Shown: positions 16,384-25,299, numbered from the stretch's first letter. The stretch is DNA of 25,299 bases from an uncultured Oxalobacter sp. (GCA_934401755.1 CAKRSU010000028.1:1-25299); one strand, 5' to 3'. The notes: generated by a model from the sequence alone, not told the origin. Numbers and translations are program-made.

Positions 16384-17495
16384 GCACACCCCATTCCTGA
16401 CGTTAGCATTTGATTTTTGCTTTTGGCAATTTTTAATTTGGCCGAAAAATCTAACATCCGTTCGATACAAACAATGGCTTTTTGTCGAATGTCTTCTTCA
16501 ACAAAAATCTCATTTTCTTCGGTTTCAAGTACCTGCGCTAAATTTTCCAGTGAACTCATTGCCATCCATGGGCACTGCGCACAGCTTTTGCAAGTCGCCC
16601 CATTCCCCGCCGTTGGTGCTTCAATAAAGGTCTTATTAGGAATTTGTTGTTGGAGTTTATGAAAAATTCCTTTATCCGTTGCAACAATAAACGTTTGGGC
16701 ATCCATATTTTTAGCTGCATTTAAAATCTGAGACGTTGAGCCAATGACATCAGCTTGTTCAACGACAGAAGCGGGAGACTCAGGATGCACCAGTACTTTC
16801 GCATCAGGATATTCTTCTTTTAATAAATACAATTCAGCGGCCTTAAATTCGTCATGCACCAAACAGGATCCTTGCCACAACAACATATCAGCCCCTGTTT
16901 GTTCTTGAATATAACTGCCTAAATGACGATCAGGCCCCCAAATAATCTTTTTATTCTGTTCTTTAAGATATGAGACGATTTCAAGACCAATAGAAGAAGT
17001 CGCCATCCAATCGGCACGCGCTTTAACCGCAGCACTGGTATTGGCATAAACAACGACTTCCCGATCTGGATGCTGATCACAAAATGCCGCAAACTCTTCA
17101 GCAGGACACCCAAGATCTAGCGAACAAAATGCCTCAAGATCCGGCATTAAAATTTTCTTTTCTGGGCTTAATATTTTGGCCGTCTCCCCCATAAACCGGA
17201 CGCCTGCAACAACTAACGTTTTAGCAGGATTATCTCGCCCAAAACGGGCCATTTCTAAAGAATCTGCAACACATCCTCCCGTTTCTTCGGCAAGATCTTG
17301 GATATCCCCATCAACATAATAGTGCGCCACTAATACTGCTTGTTTTTTCTTAAGCAGTTTTTTTATCCGATCCCGATAAACGGCTTTTTCTTCTTGAGAT
17401 AACGAGCGAGGAACCCGCGCCCATGCATTTGCAACCGTCCGTTTACCAGACATCATTTCCGGTAAATCATATTGAAATTCTTTGATATCCTTCAT
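16380..17495 (-). CDS. nadA: Quinolinate synthase
   Basis: 371 aa from ATG 17495 (GGGAAG just upstream); an upstream TTG at 17519 is less likely. It condenses iminoaspartate with DHAP to quinolinate using a 4Fe-4S cluster. The three cluster cysteines lie in [10 protein letters not shown] (Cys124), [11 protein letters not shown] (Cys211) and CKSCAQCPW (Cys305 or 308). [18 protein letters not shown] and [15 protein letters not shown] are substrate-site blocks. No nadB is in the window, so iminoaspartate must come from an L-aspartate oxidase or dehydrogenase encoded elsewhere. Confidence 0.97.
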   Translation of the reverse strand: MKDIKEFQYDLPEMMSGKRTVANAWARVPRSLSQEEKAVYRDRIKKLLKKKQAVLVAHYYVDGDIQDLAEETGGCVADSLEMARFGRDNPAKTLVVAGVRFMGETAKILSPEKKILMPDLEAFCSLDLGCPAEEFAAFCDQHPDREVVVYANTSAAVKARADWMATSSIGLEIVSYLKEQNKKIIWGPDRHLGSYIQEQTGADMLLWQGSCLVHDEFKAAELYLLKEEYPDAKVLVHPESPASVVEQADVIGSTSQILNAAKNMDAQTFIVATDKGIFHKLQQQIPNKTFIEAPTAGNGATCKSCAQCPWMAMSSLENLAQVLETEENEIFVEEDIRQKAIVCIERMLDFSAKLKIAKSKNQMLTSGMGCA

Positions 17496-17554
17496 CCTAC
17501 TTCCCCATTTACGCCCCAATCAAAAACTTTTCTTGCTATCTTTACTTTAAGCCG

Positions 17555-18610
17555 CTATTTAGAATCGCTCTCATTTTTAATGATTGGATAATCACTCAAA
17601 TGCAGTATGACCTGATCTGAATGCGATTGAAGATGCGCTTTCGCGCCAACAGGCAATGTGACTTTGTCTTTGGTATGACCAAAAGGTAGCCCGGTTATAA
17701 CAGGAATGGTTAAGCGATGACGAAGCCATGTCAACATCGTATTAAAATCATACCCATTATCAACGTCAGTTACCCGATAATTCGTAAAATGCCCTAAAAC
17801 CAACGCTTTTTGTCGGCGTAAAATCCCAGCTTCATCTAATTGCAGTAACAAACGCTCAATTCGATAAGGCTGCTCTCCCACGTCTTCAACAAAAAGAATG
17901 CCGCCTTTGATATCTGGCAGCCATGGTGTTCCTGCTAAATGAGCTAACATCGTTAAATTGCCCCCCCAGAGAACACCTGAAACATCAACGTCTGGATTGT
18001 TTTCTGCCGCCCATTGAATGGTGTTTTCTTGATGAGAAAGGATTTTCTCGAAATGTTCCATGGTATAACGGCTAGGCACTTCAACACCATAATCACTACA
18101 AACCATAGGCCCCGCTAAACTGACTGCCCCATATTTCAGCAATCCCATATGAATCACGGTAATATCACTATAGCCCACAAAAATTTTGCCTGTTTTTGCC
18201 ATTTGCTGAAAATCAAGATTTTTCAGCAATCGACTGGCTCCATATCCTCCTCGCAATGCCATAATAATTGAGACATTCGGATTGTGATAAGCATCTTTTA
18301 TTTGCTGTAAACGATGAGCGTCCGACGCCGCAAAACGTTCAACATGTTGATTAGCATCATAATAATTGGTCACCTTAAACCCACGCTTATGAAGGGTATC
18401 GATTCCCTTTTGACAACGTTTGGCATCAAGCGCATAGCCACTGGGCGCAACAACCGCAATATTCATATTATCTATCTGTTTCAAAATCGAAGCATTTTTT
18501 TCAGCTATTTCTGTTTTGACGAATGAATCATGAGGATCTCCAACATTTTCTGCATAACTATTTATGACACAACATACAAATGTCAAAAATATGAATAGGC
18601 TGTTTTTCAT
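17555..18610 (-). CDS. ldcA: LD-carboxypeptidase (S66 family) with signal peptide
   Basis: 351 aa from ATG 18610, seven bases after AGGA. S66 peptidases remove the terminal D-Ala from peptidoglycan tetrapeptides. The Ser-Glu-His triad is visible: Ser126 in ALRGGYGASRLL, Glu242 in FVEDVGEQPY and His312 in LPFGHTKDK; VLWGGNLTML is also conserved. Unusually, the protein begins with a basic start, a hydrophobic stretch (SLFIFLTFVCCVINS) and a likely SYA-E cleavage site near residue 20, predicting export to the periplasm, whereas E. coli LdcA is cytosolic. The two cysteines in the stretch do not form a clear lipobox. nadA follows on the same strand after about 60 bp. Confidence 0.9.
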   Translation of the reverse strand: MKNSLFIFLTFVCCVINSYAENVGDPHDSFVKTEIAEKNASILKQIDNMNIAVVAPSGYALDAKRCQKGIDTLHKRGFKVTNYYDANQHVERFAASDAHRLQQIKDAYHNPNVSIIMALRGGYGASRLLKNLDFQQMAKTGKIFVGYSDITVIHMGLLKYGAVSLAGPMVCSDYGVEVPSRYTMEHFEKILSHQENTIQWAAENNPDVDVSGVLWGGNLTMLAHLAGTPWLPDIKGGILFVEDVGEQPYRIERLLLQLDEAGILRRQKALVLGHFTNYRVTDVDNGYDFNTMLTWLRHRLTIPVITGLPFGHTKDKVTLPVGAKAHLQSHSDQVILHLSDYPIIKNESDSK

Positions 18611-18671
18611 CAAAACGTCCTAAAAATATCCATTTAAACGCAAAATCATGAAATGATTCGATTGATTCATT

Positions 18672-19620
<949 letters not shown>

Positions 19621-19625
19621 AAAAA

Positions 19626-20255
19626 TTATTGAATATTCAAATATTTATGTGTTTGAATGGATAGCTTCCACCGAGGATTCTTAAGACATAAATCGATAGC
19701 TGTTTTGATATTTTCCTGTCGATTTTCCCCATCCATTGGCTGCAAATAAAAATGAGTGAATGAAAGATCCTCATAATTTCGTAAACTTTGTCCAACTTGT
19801 GGCACAACCACTTTCAATTCGTCTCCTGCCTGAACAGCCAATTTCGCCCCCATTTTAGGACTGACACATATCCAATCAACACCTTCTGGAACGACGATTG
19901 TTCCATTCGTTTCAATGGCGACTTCAAATCCCCTTTTATGCATCGCTTGAATCAATGGTCCATCCAACTGTAATAAAGGCTCGCCTCCAGTAAACACAAC
20001 ATAGCGTGTTTTATAAAAACCTTTTGGCCACAAGGATTCTATCAAAGATGCTAATGACTCATCATCATAATTGCCACCATTAATCCCCGTTGTTCCTAAA
20101 AAATCGGTATCACAAAACTGGCAAACCGCTTTGATACGATCATTTTCACGTCCTGACCACAAATTACAACCTGTAAAACGACAGAAAACAGCAGGACGCC
20201 CCGATCGTGCACCTTCCCCTTGCAAGGTATAAAAAATTTCTTTAACACGGTACAT
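19626..20255 (-). CDS. queE: 7-carboxy-7-deazaguanine synthase QueE
   Basis: 209 aa radical SAM enzyme making 7-carboxy-7-deazaguanine. The cluster motif is CX14CX2C (Cys30, Cys45, Cys48; RFTGCNLWSG and CQFCDTDF), the insert-bearing form known from Burkholderia QueE rather than canonical CX3CX2C. FTGGEPLLQ and ETNGT bind SAM and substrate. First gene of queE-queD-tadA. No clear ribosome site is seen before the ATG. A candidate promoter with an operator-like palindrome lies about 80 bases upstream. Confidence 0.96.
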   Translation of the reverse strand: MYRVKEIFYTLQGEGARSGRPAVFCRFTGCNLWSGRENDRIKAVCQFCDTDFLGTTGINGGNYDDESLASLIESLWPKGFYKTRYVVFTGGEPLLQLDGPLIQAMHKRGFEVAIETNGTIVVPEGVDWICVSPKMGAKLAVQAGDELKVVVPQVGQSLRNYEDLSFTHFYLQPMDGENRQENIKTAIDLCLKNPRWKLSIQTHKYLNIQ

Positions 20256-20330
20256 ATAAAAACCATGTATCTATTGGTATATTCAAAAAAAGCCTTGTGT
20301 TTTCTAAAGCTTTTCTTTCTAAAATTTTTG

Positions 20331-20354
20331 CTACATATGTAGGCATACATTATA
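20331..20354 (-). promoter_or_regulatory. Candidate queE promoter with palindromic operator
   Basis: On the minus strand a perfect TATAAT (20354-20349) is followed 6 bases later by the perfect 12-bp palindrome CTACATATGTAG (20342-20331), which would cover the transcription start. The -35 region is poor, so an activator or extended contacts may be needed. The palindrome position suits a repressor. Confidence 0.5.
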
Positions 20355-20406
20355 ACTGGCTCTCCATCAAAAAGCGGGATATTGCTAAAAAAATAGGCGT
20401 AAGAAA

Positions 20407-20504
20407 GCTTTCATCGTAAGATGAAGTTAATTCAAAGAAGAGCTTATGGCTTTAGAAACTTTGAAAACTACCGCTTAAGAGTTCGTGTACTCTGCGGCTA
20501 TTAA
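20407..20504 (+). mobile_element. ISL3-family transposase remnant (C-terminus)
   Basis: The plus strand encodes KLIQRRAYGFRNFENYRLRV followed by RVLCGY and a stop at 20502-20504, the typical C-terminal end of ISL3-family transposases. Upstream sequence is cut off by the queE promoter region within about 30 codons and no start exists, so only a scar remains. Confidence 0.65.
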
Positions 20505-20537
20505 TACATGTTGTTTTGGAATATTAAATGCGATTAA

Positions 20538-20745
20538 TTAAATAAACTGGAATGGACTGCCCCTTTTATTTGACGTAGAGCCCCTGAGTCCAAACACCAT
20601 ATCTAGCGTTCTTTCAAGGAAGCCAATATCTCTTTTCCAGCTCATCCACATTCGCAATGTTGGAATCCGATGATTTGCTGCTTCATTTTGCGCCTGCATT
20701 TCGGACAGATCTTGTTATACTTCCCCTCGCCTTTTAGTTCTCCAA
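20538..20745 (-). pseudogene. Zinc-ribbon protein remnant, frameshifted
   Basis: Just beyond the ATPase stop, in another frame, the minus strand reads KYNKICPKCRRKMKQQIIGF then QHCECG, a CxxC...CxC zinc ribbon, and hits TGA. Restoring one base lets it continue as SWKRDIGFLERTLDMVFGLR and stop at 20538. No start codon exists at the 5' end. It looks like the broken C-terminal part of a small zinc-ribbon gene brought in with the ATPase; the family is not recognised. Confidence 0.45.
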
Positions 20746-21987
20746 ACTGTTTTCATTTAGCAGGAAGTCATAGACACTCATAATCAATACACCCGATTCA
20801 TTATAATACGGAGTAGGCGTGTCTTTAGTAATGATAATTCGCTTGAAAAAATCTCCAGTCAACATCAAAGATCGCTGCTCCTGCTTCATTTTTGCCTGAT
20901 CCGGAATCGCATAAGCGGACTGGATATAATAGCGCTTAGAGCCCTGGTTGCAGACAAAATCAATTTCCAACTGCTTGCGGATGCTGTTGCCCTTTTCATT
21001 GGTGTCATACTGCACGATAACACCCACATCCACATTGAAACCTCTCATTTTCAGCTCATTGAAGATAATATTCTCCATGCTATGGGTTTCCTCAATCTGT
21101 CGGAAATTCAATCTAGCATTGCGAAGTCCCATATCCGTAAAATAGTATTTCACAGGCGTATCAATGTATTTCTTTCCCTTCACATCGTAGCGGATTGCGC
21201 TGTCAATCAGGAAGGCATCACAGAGATAATCAATATACCGCTTGATTGTCGTATTGCTGATCTTTTTTTTCTTAACCGTCTGAAATGTTGCTGACAATCT
21301 TTCCGGATTGGTCAGAGAACCAATCACAGAAGAAAGAATGTTTAAAAGTTCCTCTAATTCCGCCTTGTTGCGAATATTATGCCTTCCGATGATATCCGAA
21401 ATATAGGTTTCTTCAAAAAGAGATTTCAAAAACGCAATTTTCTGATCAGGAGTCGAAAACTCAAGTACCAGAGGAATACCACCATAGAGCATATACTCAT
21501 TCCAACCGTCCTGCTTTGTCCCCTGATAGACTGACATAAATTCAGTAAAGCTTAAGGGATACATATGCACCTCATCACCACGGCCTCTAAACTCAGTAAT
21601 AACATCCTTGGAAAGGAAACGGGCATTGCTTCCGGTTACATATACATCCACATTTTTCATGCGTATCAGGCTATTGAGAATGGATTCAAACTCGCCCAGC
21701 AACTGCACCTCGTCAAGCAGTACATAATACATAGCATCATCTTTGATCTGCTCCTTCAGATACGGATACAGCACATCCGGATCGCGAAATTTCTTATTTT
21801 CAAAAGCATCAAAAGCAATCTCGATGATGTGCTTTTCATCTACGCCCTCTGACAGCAGACGCTCCTTAAAAAGCGTAAAGAGAAGATATGACTTGCCGCA
21901 TCTGCGTATACCAGTTATGACTTTAATAAGGCCATTATGCTCCTTGCTAATGAGTGTATTCAGGTAACGATCTCTTTTAATTTCCAT
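20734..21987 (-). CDS. AAA-type ATPase with DUF4143 domain
   Basis: 417 aa, full length for the family. Residues 26-33 are the P-loop GIRRCGKS; Walker B with DEVQ is at 89-95 (VLLDEVQ); a sensor-like TGSNARFLSKD block lies near 117-127. The C-terminal DUF4143 part (~200-400) includes YFTDMGLRNARLNFRQIEE and a restriction-like block KQLEIDFVCNQGSKRYYIQS that resembles PD-(D/E)XK folds. AGGAG precedes the ATG by 8 bases. Such ATPases are common in gut Firmicutes and Bacteroidetes and are often mobile; their function is unproven, with toxin-antitoxin-like or defence roles proposed. Flanking transposase scars and less AT-biased codon use support acquisition by transfer. Confidence 0.9.
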   Translation of the reverse strand: MEIKRDRYLNTLISKEHNGLIKVITGIRRCGKSYLLFTLFKERLLSEGVDEKHIIEIAFDAFENKKFRDPDVLYPYLKEQIKDDAMYYVLLDEVQLLGEFESILNSLIRMKNVDVYVTGSNARFLSKDVITEFRGRGDEVHMYPLSFTEFMSVYQGTKQDGWNEYMLYGGIPLVLEFSTPDQKIAFLKSLFEETYISDIIGRHNIRNKAELEELLNILSSVIGSLTNPERLSATFQTVKKKKISNTTIKRYIDYLCDAFLIDSAIRYDVKGKKYIDTPVKYYFTDMGLRNARLNFRQIEETHSMENIIFNELKMRGFNVDVGVIVQYDTNEKGNSIRKQLEIDFVCNQGSKRYYIQSAYAIPDQAKMKQEQRSLMLTGDFFKRIIITKDTPTPYYNESGVLIMSVYDFLLNENSLEN

Positions 21988-22000
21988 TTATAGCGTCTCC

Positions 22001-22040
22001 TATTGAAAATTTTTGCGGTTTACTGCAAAAATCTTCAATA
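22001..22040. repeat. Hairpin repeat copy 1, next to the ATPase ribosome site
   Basis: 16-base arms TATTGAAAATTTTTGC (22001-22016) and GCAAAAATCTTCAATA (22025-22040) pair at 15 of 16 positions around loop GGTTTACT. The arm ends exactly where AGGAG of the ATPase gene begins, so a folded RNA could affect translation initiation. Confidence 0.75.
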
Positions 22041-22078
22041 GCATTATCCCCCCGTTCGAAGCTGTTTTACAACTTTCC

Positions 22079-22118
22079 TATAAAAGATTTTTGCGGTTCA
22101 CTGCAAAAATCTTTTATA
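22079..22118. repeat. Hairpin repeat copy 2
   Basis: Perfect 16-bp arms TATAAAAGATTTTTGC (22079-22094) and GCAAAAATCTTTTATA (22103-22118) around loop GGTTCACT. It shares the inner ATTTTTGCGGTT-ACTGCAAAAAT with copy 1, while the outer stem differs with matching changes on both arms. Confidence 0.75.
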
Positions 22119-22210
22119 CAGTTTATGCATAAATGTCTGGAATCAGTGTACCGATTCCCTAAAATAAGCCCATAAAAAAATAGAGACTATCAAAAACAAG
22201 GGGAGAAAAA

Positions 22211-22690
22211 ATGAAACGCTCAAAATTTAGCAAAACACAGATATAAAACATACTGAAAACAGTAGAACTAGGTAGAGAGTAAGAGAAGTTTGTCGGGAAC
22301 AAGGCCTATCAGATGCTATCCTTTCCCAATGGCAGTCCAAGTACGATGGAATGCAACCATCGTATTTAAAACGCCTGCGAGAACTTGAGCAAGAAAACAC
22401 TCGTCTCAGTGGATGGATGCCGACCTAAGCCTTGACAACCCAATGCTTAAGGAACTTGTTGAAAAAAGTGCTAAGCGTTGATGAAAGACGAAAAACAGTC
22501 GTTCATCTCAGACAGAAATTCAATGCCAGTGAAAAAAGGGCCTGCCGTATTGTTGGCATCAGCCTTTCAGACTACCGATATCAGGCAAAAACACAGTACG
22601 ATAAAGAAATATCGAACCTTCTCCGCACATTGGTCCAAAGTCATCCCGCCAATAGAGAAACATATTGGATGATTATTCTTAATAATTTAT
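22211..22690 (+). pseudogene. IS3-family orfAB remnant
   Basis: Begins with GGGGAGA and ATG at 22211 coding MKRSKFSKTQI, then stops. OrfA continues in shifted frames as EVCREQGLSDAILSQWQSKY, YLKRLRELEQEN and ADLSLDNPMLKELVEK, the usual helix-turn-helix and leucine-zipper OrfA. OrfB follows in the -1-type overlap as KKVLSVDERRKTVVHLRQKF, RACRIVGISLSDYRYQ and SNLLRTLVQSHP, and breaks off before the DDE catalytic domain near 22670. Several in-frame stops and at least two frameshifts make it non-functional. It is related to IS2/IS407-type members; no certain terminal repeats are seen. Confidence 0.82.
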
Positions 22691-22697
22691 CTAGTAA

Positions 22698-22958
22698 TTA
22701 CATTTTTTTGAATAATTGATCCTTTTTAAGATTAAATTCTTCTTGGGTAATAATACCTGAATCTAATAATTCTTTATATTTTTTTAATTCTTCTGTTTTT
22801 CTAGCATTCAATGGGATAATCTTTTTTCGAACAAAATACCATATATATACTGTACCAATAATGAAAACACCAATAATCAAAAAAATCCCAAATTTCCAAA
22901 TAAAAGCAGCTCCTGTTAAAAATGCTAATAATATTCCTATTGTAGCTAATAAGTTCAT
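22698..22958 (-). CDS. SHOCT-domain membrane protein
   Basis: 86 aa. Two hydrophobic stretches (residues ~2-20 and ~22-43) predict a membrane hairpin, followed by a basic RKK and a C-terminal SHOCT domain (ELKKYKELLDSGIITQEEF, then KK..L) at ~55-84. SHOCT modules are short oligomerisation or lipid-associated motifs of unknown biochemical role. AGGA precedes the ATG by 7 bases. A shortened relative lies just upstream at 23041-23169. The gene is convergent with the IS3 remnant. Confidence 0.75.
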   Translation of the reverse strand: MNLLATIGILLAFLTGAAFIWKFGIFLIIGVFIIGTVYIWYFVRKKIIPLNARKTEELKKYKELLDSGIITQEEFNLKKDQLFKKM

Positions 22959-23040
22959 ATTTCTATCCTATTTTATTATTGGTAAATTGAAATTATTTTT
23001 ATCTAAACATTAACAATTACTTCAAAATTTCTTTTTAATG

Positions 23041-23169
23041 CTAGTTTTTTCGAATAAAATAAATAATGAAAACACCAATAATCAGGAAAATTCCAAGCTT
23101 ACCAATAGAAATAGATCCTAGTAAAAATGCAAATGTTAATAATGTTCTTATCATAGTTAACAACTCCAT
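23041..23169 (-). CDS. Small membrane protein, shortened copy of the SHOCT gene
   Basis: 42 codons, ATG at 23169 with GGA upstream, TAG at 23041. The protein MELLTMIRTLLTF...GKLGIFLIIGVFII..FIRKN matches the first ~45 residues of the neighbouring SHOCT protein, most strikingly GIFLIIGVFII in both, and the DNA is also similar (AATGAAAACACCAATAATCA in both). It ends right after the basic anchor and lacks the SHOCT domain. It may be a functional small membrane protein or a decaying tandem duplicate. Confidence 0.5.
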   Translation of the reverse strand: MELLTMIRTLLTFAFLLGSISIGKLGIFLIIGVFIIYFIRKN

Positions 23170-24019
23170 ATTCTATTCCATCTTTAATCCAAAATAATTG
23201 AAACTATTTTTCACATAAAAATTAACAAGTTACAAAAATATTTTAGGTAATTACCATTCTTTTTAATGCCAGTGTTTTTTCATATTGGTATTCTTGATTT
23301 ATTTTATTTTTCTGATTTTTTGTTTCTATGTCTGTTAATAAGCATTACAGGATGTTAAGTTTTTCTGTAATGCTTTGTTTTGATGTGAATTTTTGGTTTG
23401 TTGCGTTTTAAAATGCTTGTTTTTTTGTTGGCTGTTGGTAAGATGGGAGGTAGTTTTTGGGTGGAATTTTTTGTTGTTATTTCAGTAGATTAGGCCATTT
23501 TTAGGTTTTTCTTGTATAATCTTTTTTGGTCTTTTTATGCTTATTATGCGATGTTCATTCGGTGTTGTTTTTTATGAAATAGTAAATTGTAATATTAAGA
23601 GCAACAGCCAGAAAAACAATAAACAGTCAAAATAAAAAAGCTCATAACGTTCTTAGATAAAATGTCAGTTACCACACAAACATTCGAGAAAAAATCATTA
23701 TAAGCGATAACCATCTTATTCAATAGAACGGACAAAAATAGAAACCTACATGAGCTTAGGTTGCAGTCCATTGAAAAAGTCTTCAAAGCAAGAAAAAACA
23801 TTGGGAACTTTTTCAACGAGCTGGGATGATATTTCATTTCAGGTTATCTTACGCTACAGTAAAAGCATAACATCTCATGAAATCATTTCCATTATCAATG
23901 GATAATTGTAAATTTCCTAGCGTAAAAATATTTGAGTCCCAAAAGAGACTAAAATACTTGTAACCCAACTCAGTAAAAATCTCCTATTCTTTAAGCAAAG
24001 GAAGATTTAAAGACTATTT
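23170..24019. other. 850-bp stretch without a convincing gene
   Basis: AT-rich and partly T/G-rich on the plus strand (23230-23600). An 80-codon minus-strand frame (23595-23837) has a Cys/Phe-rich composition with no recognisable family and is probably not coding. Visible elements are an inverted repeat with 11-bp arms AAGCATTACAG / CTGTAATGCTT at 23340-23350 and 23365-23375, and an isolated TATAAT at 23515-23520. A plus-strand fragment near 23750-23825 could encode LQSIEKVFKARKNIGNFFNE as a relic of a longer gene. The last ~60 bases must hold the MFS promoter. Confidence 0.4.
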
Positions 24020-25165
24020 ATGTCAACTCAACGTTCAAAAAAAGATATTGCGCTCGTTATTTGTGCTGCCTTCTGTTTCTCAAGTAGTTTTATGATGGTT
24101 CCGCCCATCATTACGGGTTTTGCGGAAAGTCTCGGTGCATCAAGCCTCATTATGGGAATTATCGGAGGTCTTTCAAATATCGTATCACTCATCTGTCGTC
24201 CTTTTATCGGCAATATGACCGATCGTTTTAGTAAAATTCGAATTTCTTATATTAGCGGAATTTTAATTTTCATTGCATCGGTAGGGTATTTATTGGCAAC
24301 ACACCCATTGATCATTTCAATTTTTCGGATCATTGCTGGGATCGGATACACGTGTTATACCGTTTGTATGGCAACTTGGATTGCAGAAATGGCCCCACCT
24401 CATAAAATTGGCTCTTATATGGGAATCTTTGGTGTCGCATTAGCAACCGCAATGGGCGTAGCCCCCGCTGTAGGCGTTGGTATTTACCAATTTTTCGGAT
24501 ACCGACAAGCATTCATTGCTGCGATTATTTTTATCCTATTAGCACTCGTTTTTCTTTATTTCATTAAAAATCCAGGATTTCCGCAATTATCCGATAGCGA
24601 TAAACAATCCAATCAATTTCAACTTATTGCTTGGAATGTCCTTCCTGTTTCTATCGTAATGATGCTATTTGCGCTTCCCTTTTATGCAACACACGCTTTT
24701 TTAGTCCGATATGTCGAAATTCGTGAAATTCCTATTATGGCAGGAATGTTTTTCCCCATTTACTCTGCTGTCTTAGTCACGTTACGGCTTATTCTCAAAA
24801 ACCTATTTGATACAGTTCCTTTTCAACGATTTATGGGATTTAGTGTTTTTTCGGCCGCACTAGGACTCGTCTATTTCTCTCAATTATCCGATTACTTACT
24901 GCTATCTATTGCTGCTGCTTTTACAGCAGGAGGATTTGGGATTATGTTCTCAGTTTCTCAAGCAAATGCTGTGATTTTAGCAGGACCTGGACGGCGAGGT
25001 CTTGGTATTAGCACTTTTTTTATTGCTATCGATCTGGGCATGTCTTTAGGACCTATCATTGGAGGTATTATTTATGGCCATTTGCCAATCATTTGGTTCT
25101 TTCCAACACTCCTTATTTTCCCAATAATCACCATTCCTTTTTGGTGGATCAGCAAAAAAATATAG
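24020..25165 (+). CDS. Major facilitator superfamily transporter
   Basis: 381 aa with about 12 hydrophobic helices in two six-helix halves joined by a polar loop near residues 184-200 (GFPQLSDSDKQSNQ). The loop after helix 2 has the MFS motif A relative GNMTDRFSKIR (~64-74). A motif C-like, Gly/Pro-rich segment (GVALATAMGVAPAVGVGI) ends helix 5, typical of drug/proton antiporters. The likely role is proton-coupled export of small molecules from the inner membrane; substrate cannot be read. AAGGAAGA lies about 13 bases before the ATG, rather far. No neighbour indicates a substrate. Confidence 0.88.
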   Translation: MSTQRSKKDIALVICAAFCFSSSFMMVPPIITGFAESLGASSLIMGIIGGLSNIVSLICRPFIGNMTDRFSKIRISYISGILIFIASVGYLLATHPLIISIFRIIAGIGYTCYTVCMATWIAEMAPPHKIGSYMGIFGVALATAMGVAPAVGVGIYQFFGYRQAFIAAIIFILLALVFLYFIKNPGFPQLSDSDKQSNQFQLIAWNVLPVSIVMMLFALPFYATHAFLVRYVEIREIPIMAGMFFPIYSAVLVTLRLILKNLFDTVPFQRFMGFSVFSAALGLVYFSQLSDYLLLSIAAAFTAGGFGIMFSVSQANAVILAGPGRRGLGISTFFIAIDLGMSLGPIIGGIIYGHLPIIWFFPTLLIFPIITIPFWWISKKI

Positions 25166-25299
25166 CACTAATTGCTTTACATCCAGAAAAAATACCCCCA
25201 ATAAGCCTTAATTATAAAATTTAAGGGGCTGTATTAGATAAGTCTTAAACACCACACCATTTTCGCAATATTTTTAACTGTTCCGATGGTGAACCAAAG
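25166..25299. other. Downstream of MFS gene, nothing identified
   Basis: 134 bases with no gene start. A weak inverted repeat CCTTAA (25206-25211) / TTAAGG (25221-25226) lacks a T tract and is a poor terminator. Confidence 0.3.

Noticed and set aside
20491..20505. GGCTATTAA, matching part of the inversion-site core
   Set aside because: It falls inside the ISL3 transposase remnant, lacks the second arm and is expected by chance at this length.
23595..23837. 80-aa minus-strand frame rich in Cys and Phe
   Set aside because: No ribosome site, no recognisable domain and composition typical of random AT-rich sequence.
25206..25226. Inverted repeat after the MFS gene as a terminator
   Set aside because: Only a 6-bp A/T-rich stem with no following T run.

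Overview
The window looks like a chromosomal segment of a low-GC betaproteobacterium, probably host-associated Burkholderiales. Supporting features are priB between rpsF and rpsR, alaA followed directly by hom, an EF-P with Arg32 next to its rhamnosyltransferase EarP, and a QueE with a CX14CX2C cluster motif. I cannot place genus or species. Most of the window is housekeeping genes, with accessory DNA at both ends.

Layout. (1) 1-3243 is an accessory locus. A minus-strand pair, an XRE-type HTH protein and a fused GT8-GT2 glycosyltransferase running off the window edge, starts beside a short segment bounded by inverted 26-bp sites. A tyrosine recombinase gene lies on the other side of that segment, pointing away. 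This has the layout of a DNA-inversion switch and is the most interesting thing here. (2) 3339-4339 is a RhuM-family gene broken by one missing base in a G run. (3) 4443-8249, minus strand: yicC, efp, earP, suhB. (4) 8380-10811, plus strand: trmJ, then rpsF-priB-rpsR-rplI with a promoter, a possible S6:S18 leader and a strong terminator. (5) 10901-20255, minus strand: alaA-hom, bcp, crcB, moaE, an unknown 118-aa gene, nadA-nadC, an exported LD-carboxypeptidase, tadA, queD and queE, much of it tightly packed. (6) 20407-24019 is a scarred accessory region: ISL3 and IS3 transposase remnants, a broken zinc-ribbon gene, an AAA/DUF4143 ATPase preceded by two related hairpins, a SHOCT membrane protein with a shortened copy, and about 850 bp without a convincing gene. 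(7) 24020-25165 is an MFS transporter.

How parts fit together. The recombinase probably flips the 187-bp segment between itself and the HTH-glycosyltransferase pair, switching a surface-sugar modification and perhaps its regulator. EarP rhamnosylates Arg32 of EF-P, which relieves ribosome stalling at polyproline. TadA (inosine-34) and QueD/QueE (queuosine-34) are translationally close and all serve the tRNA wobble position. NadA and NadC catalyse consecutive steps to nicotinate mononucleotide with a 4-base gene overlap. All statements come from reading the sequence; no database search or folding program was run.
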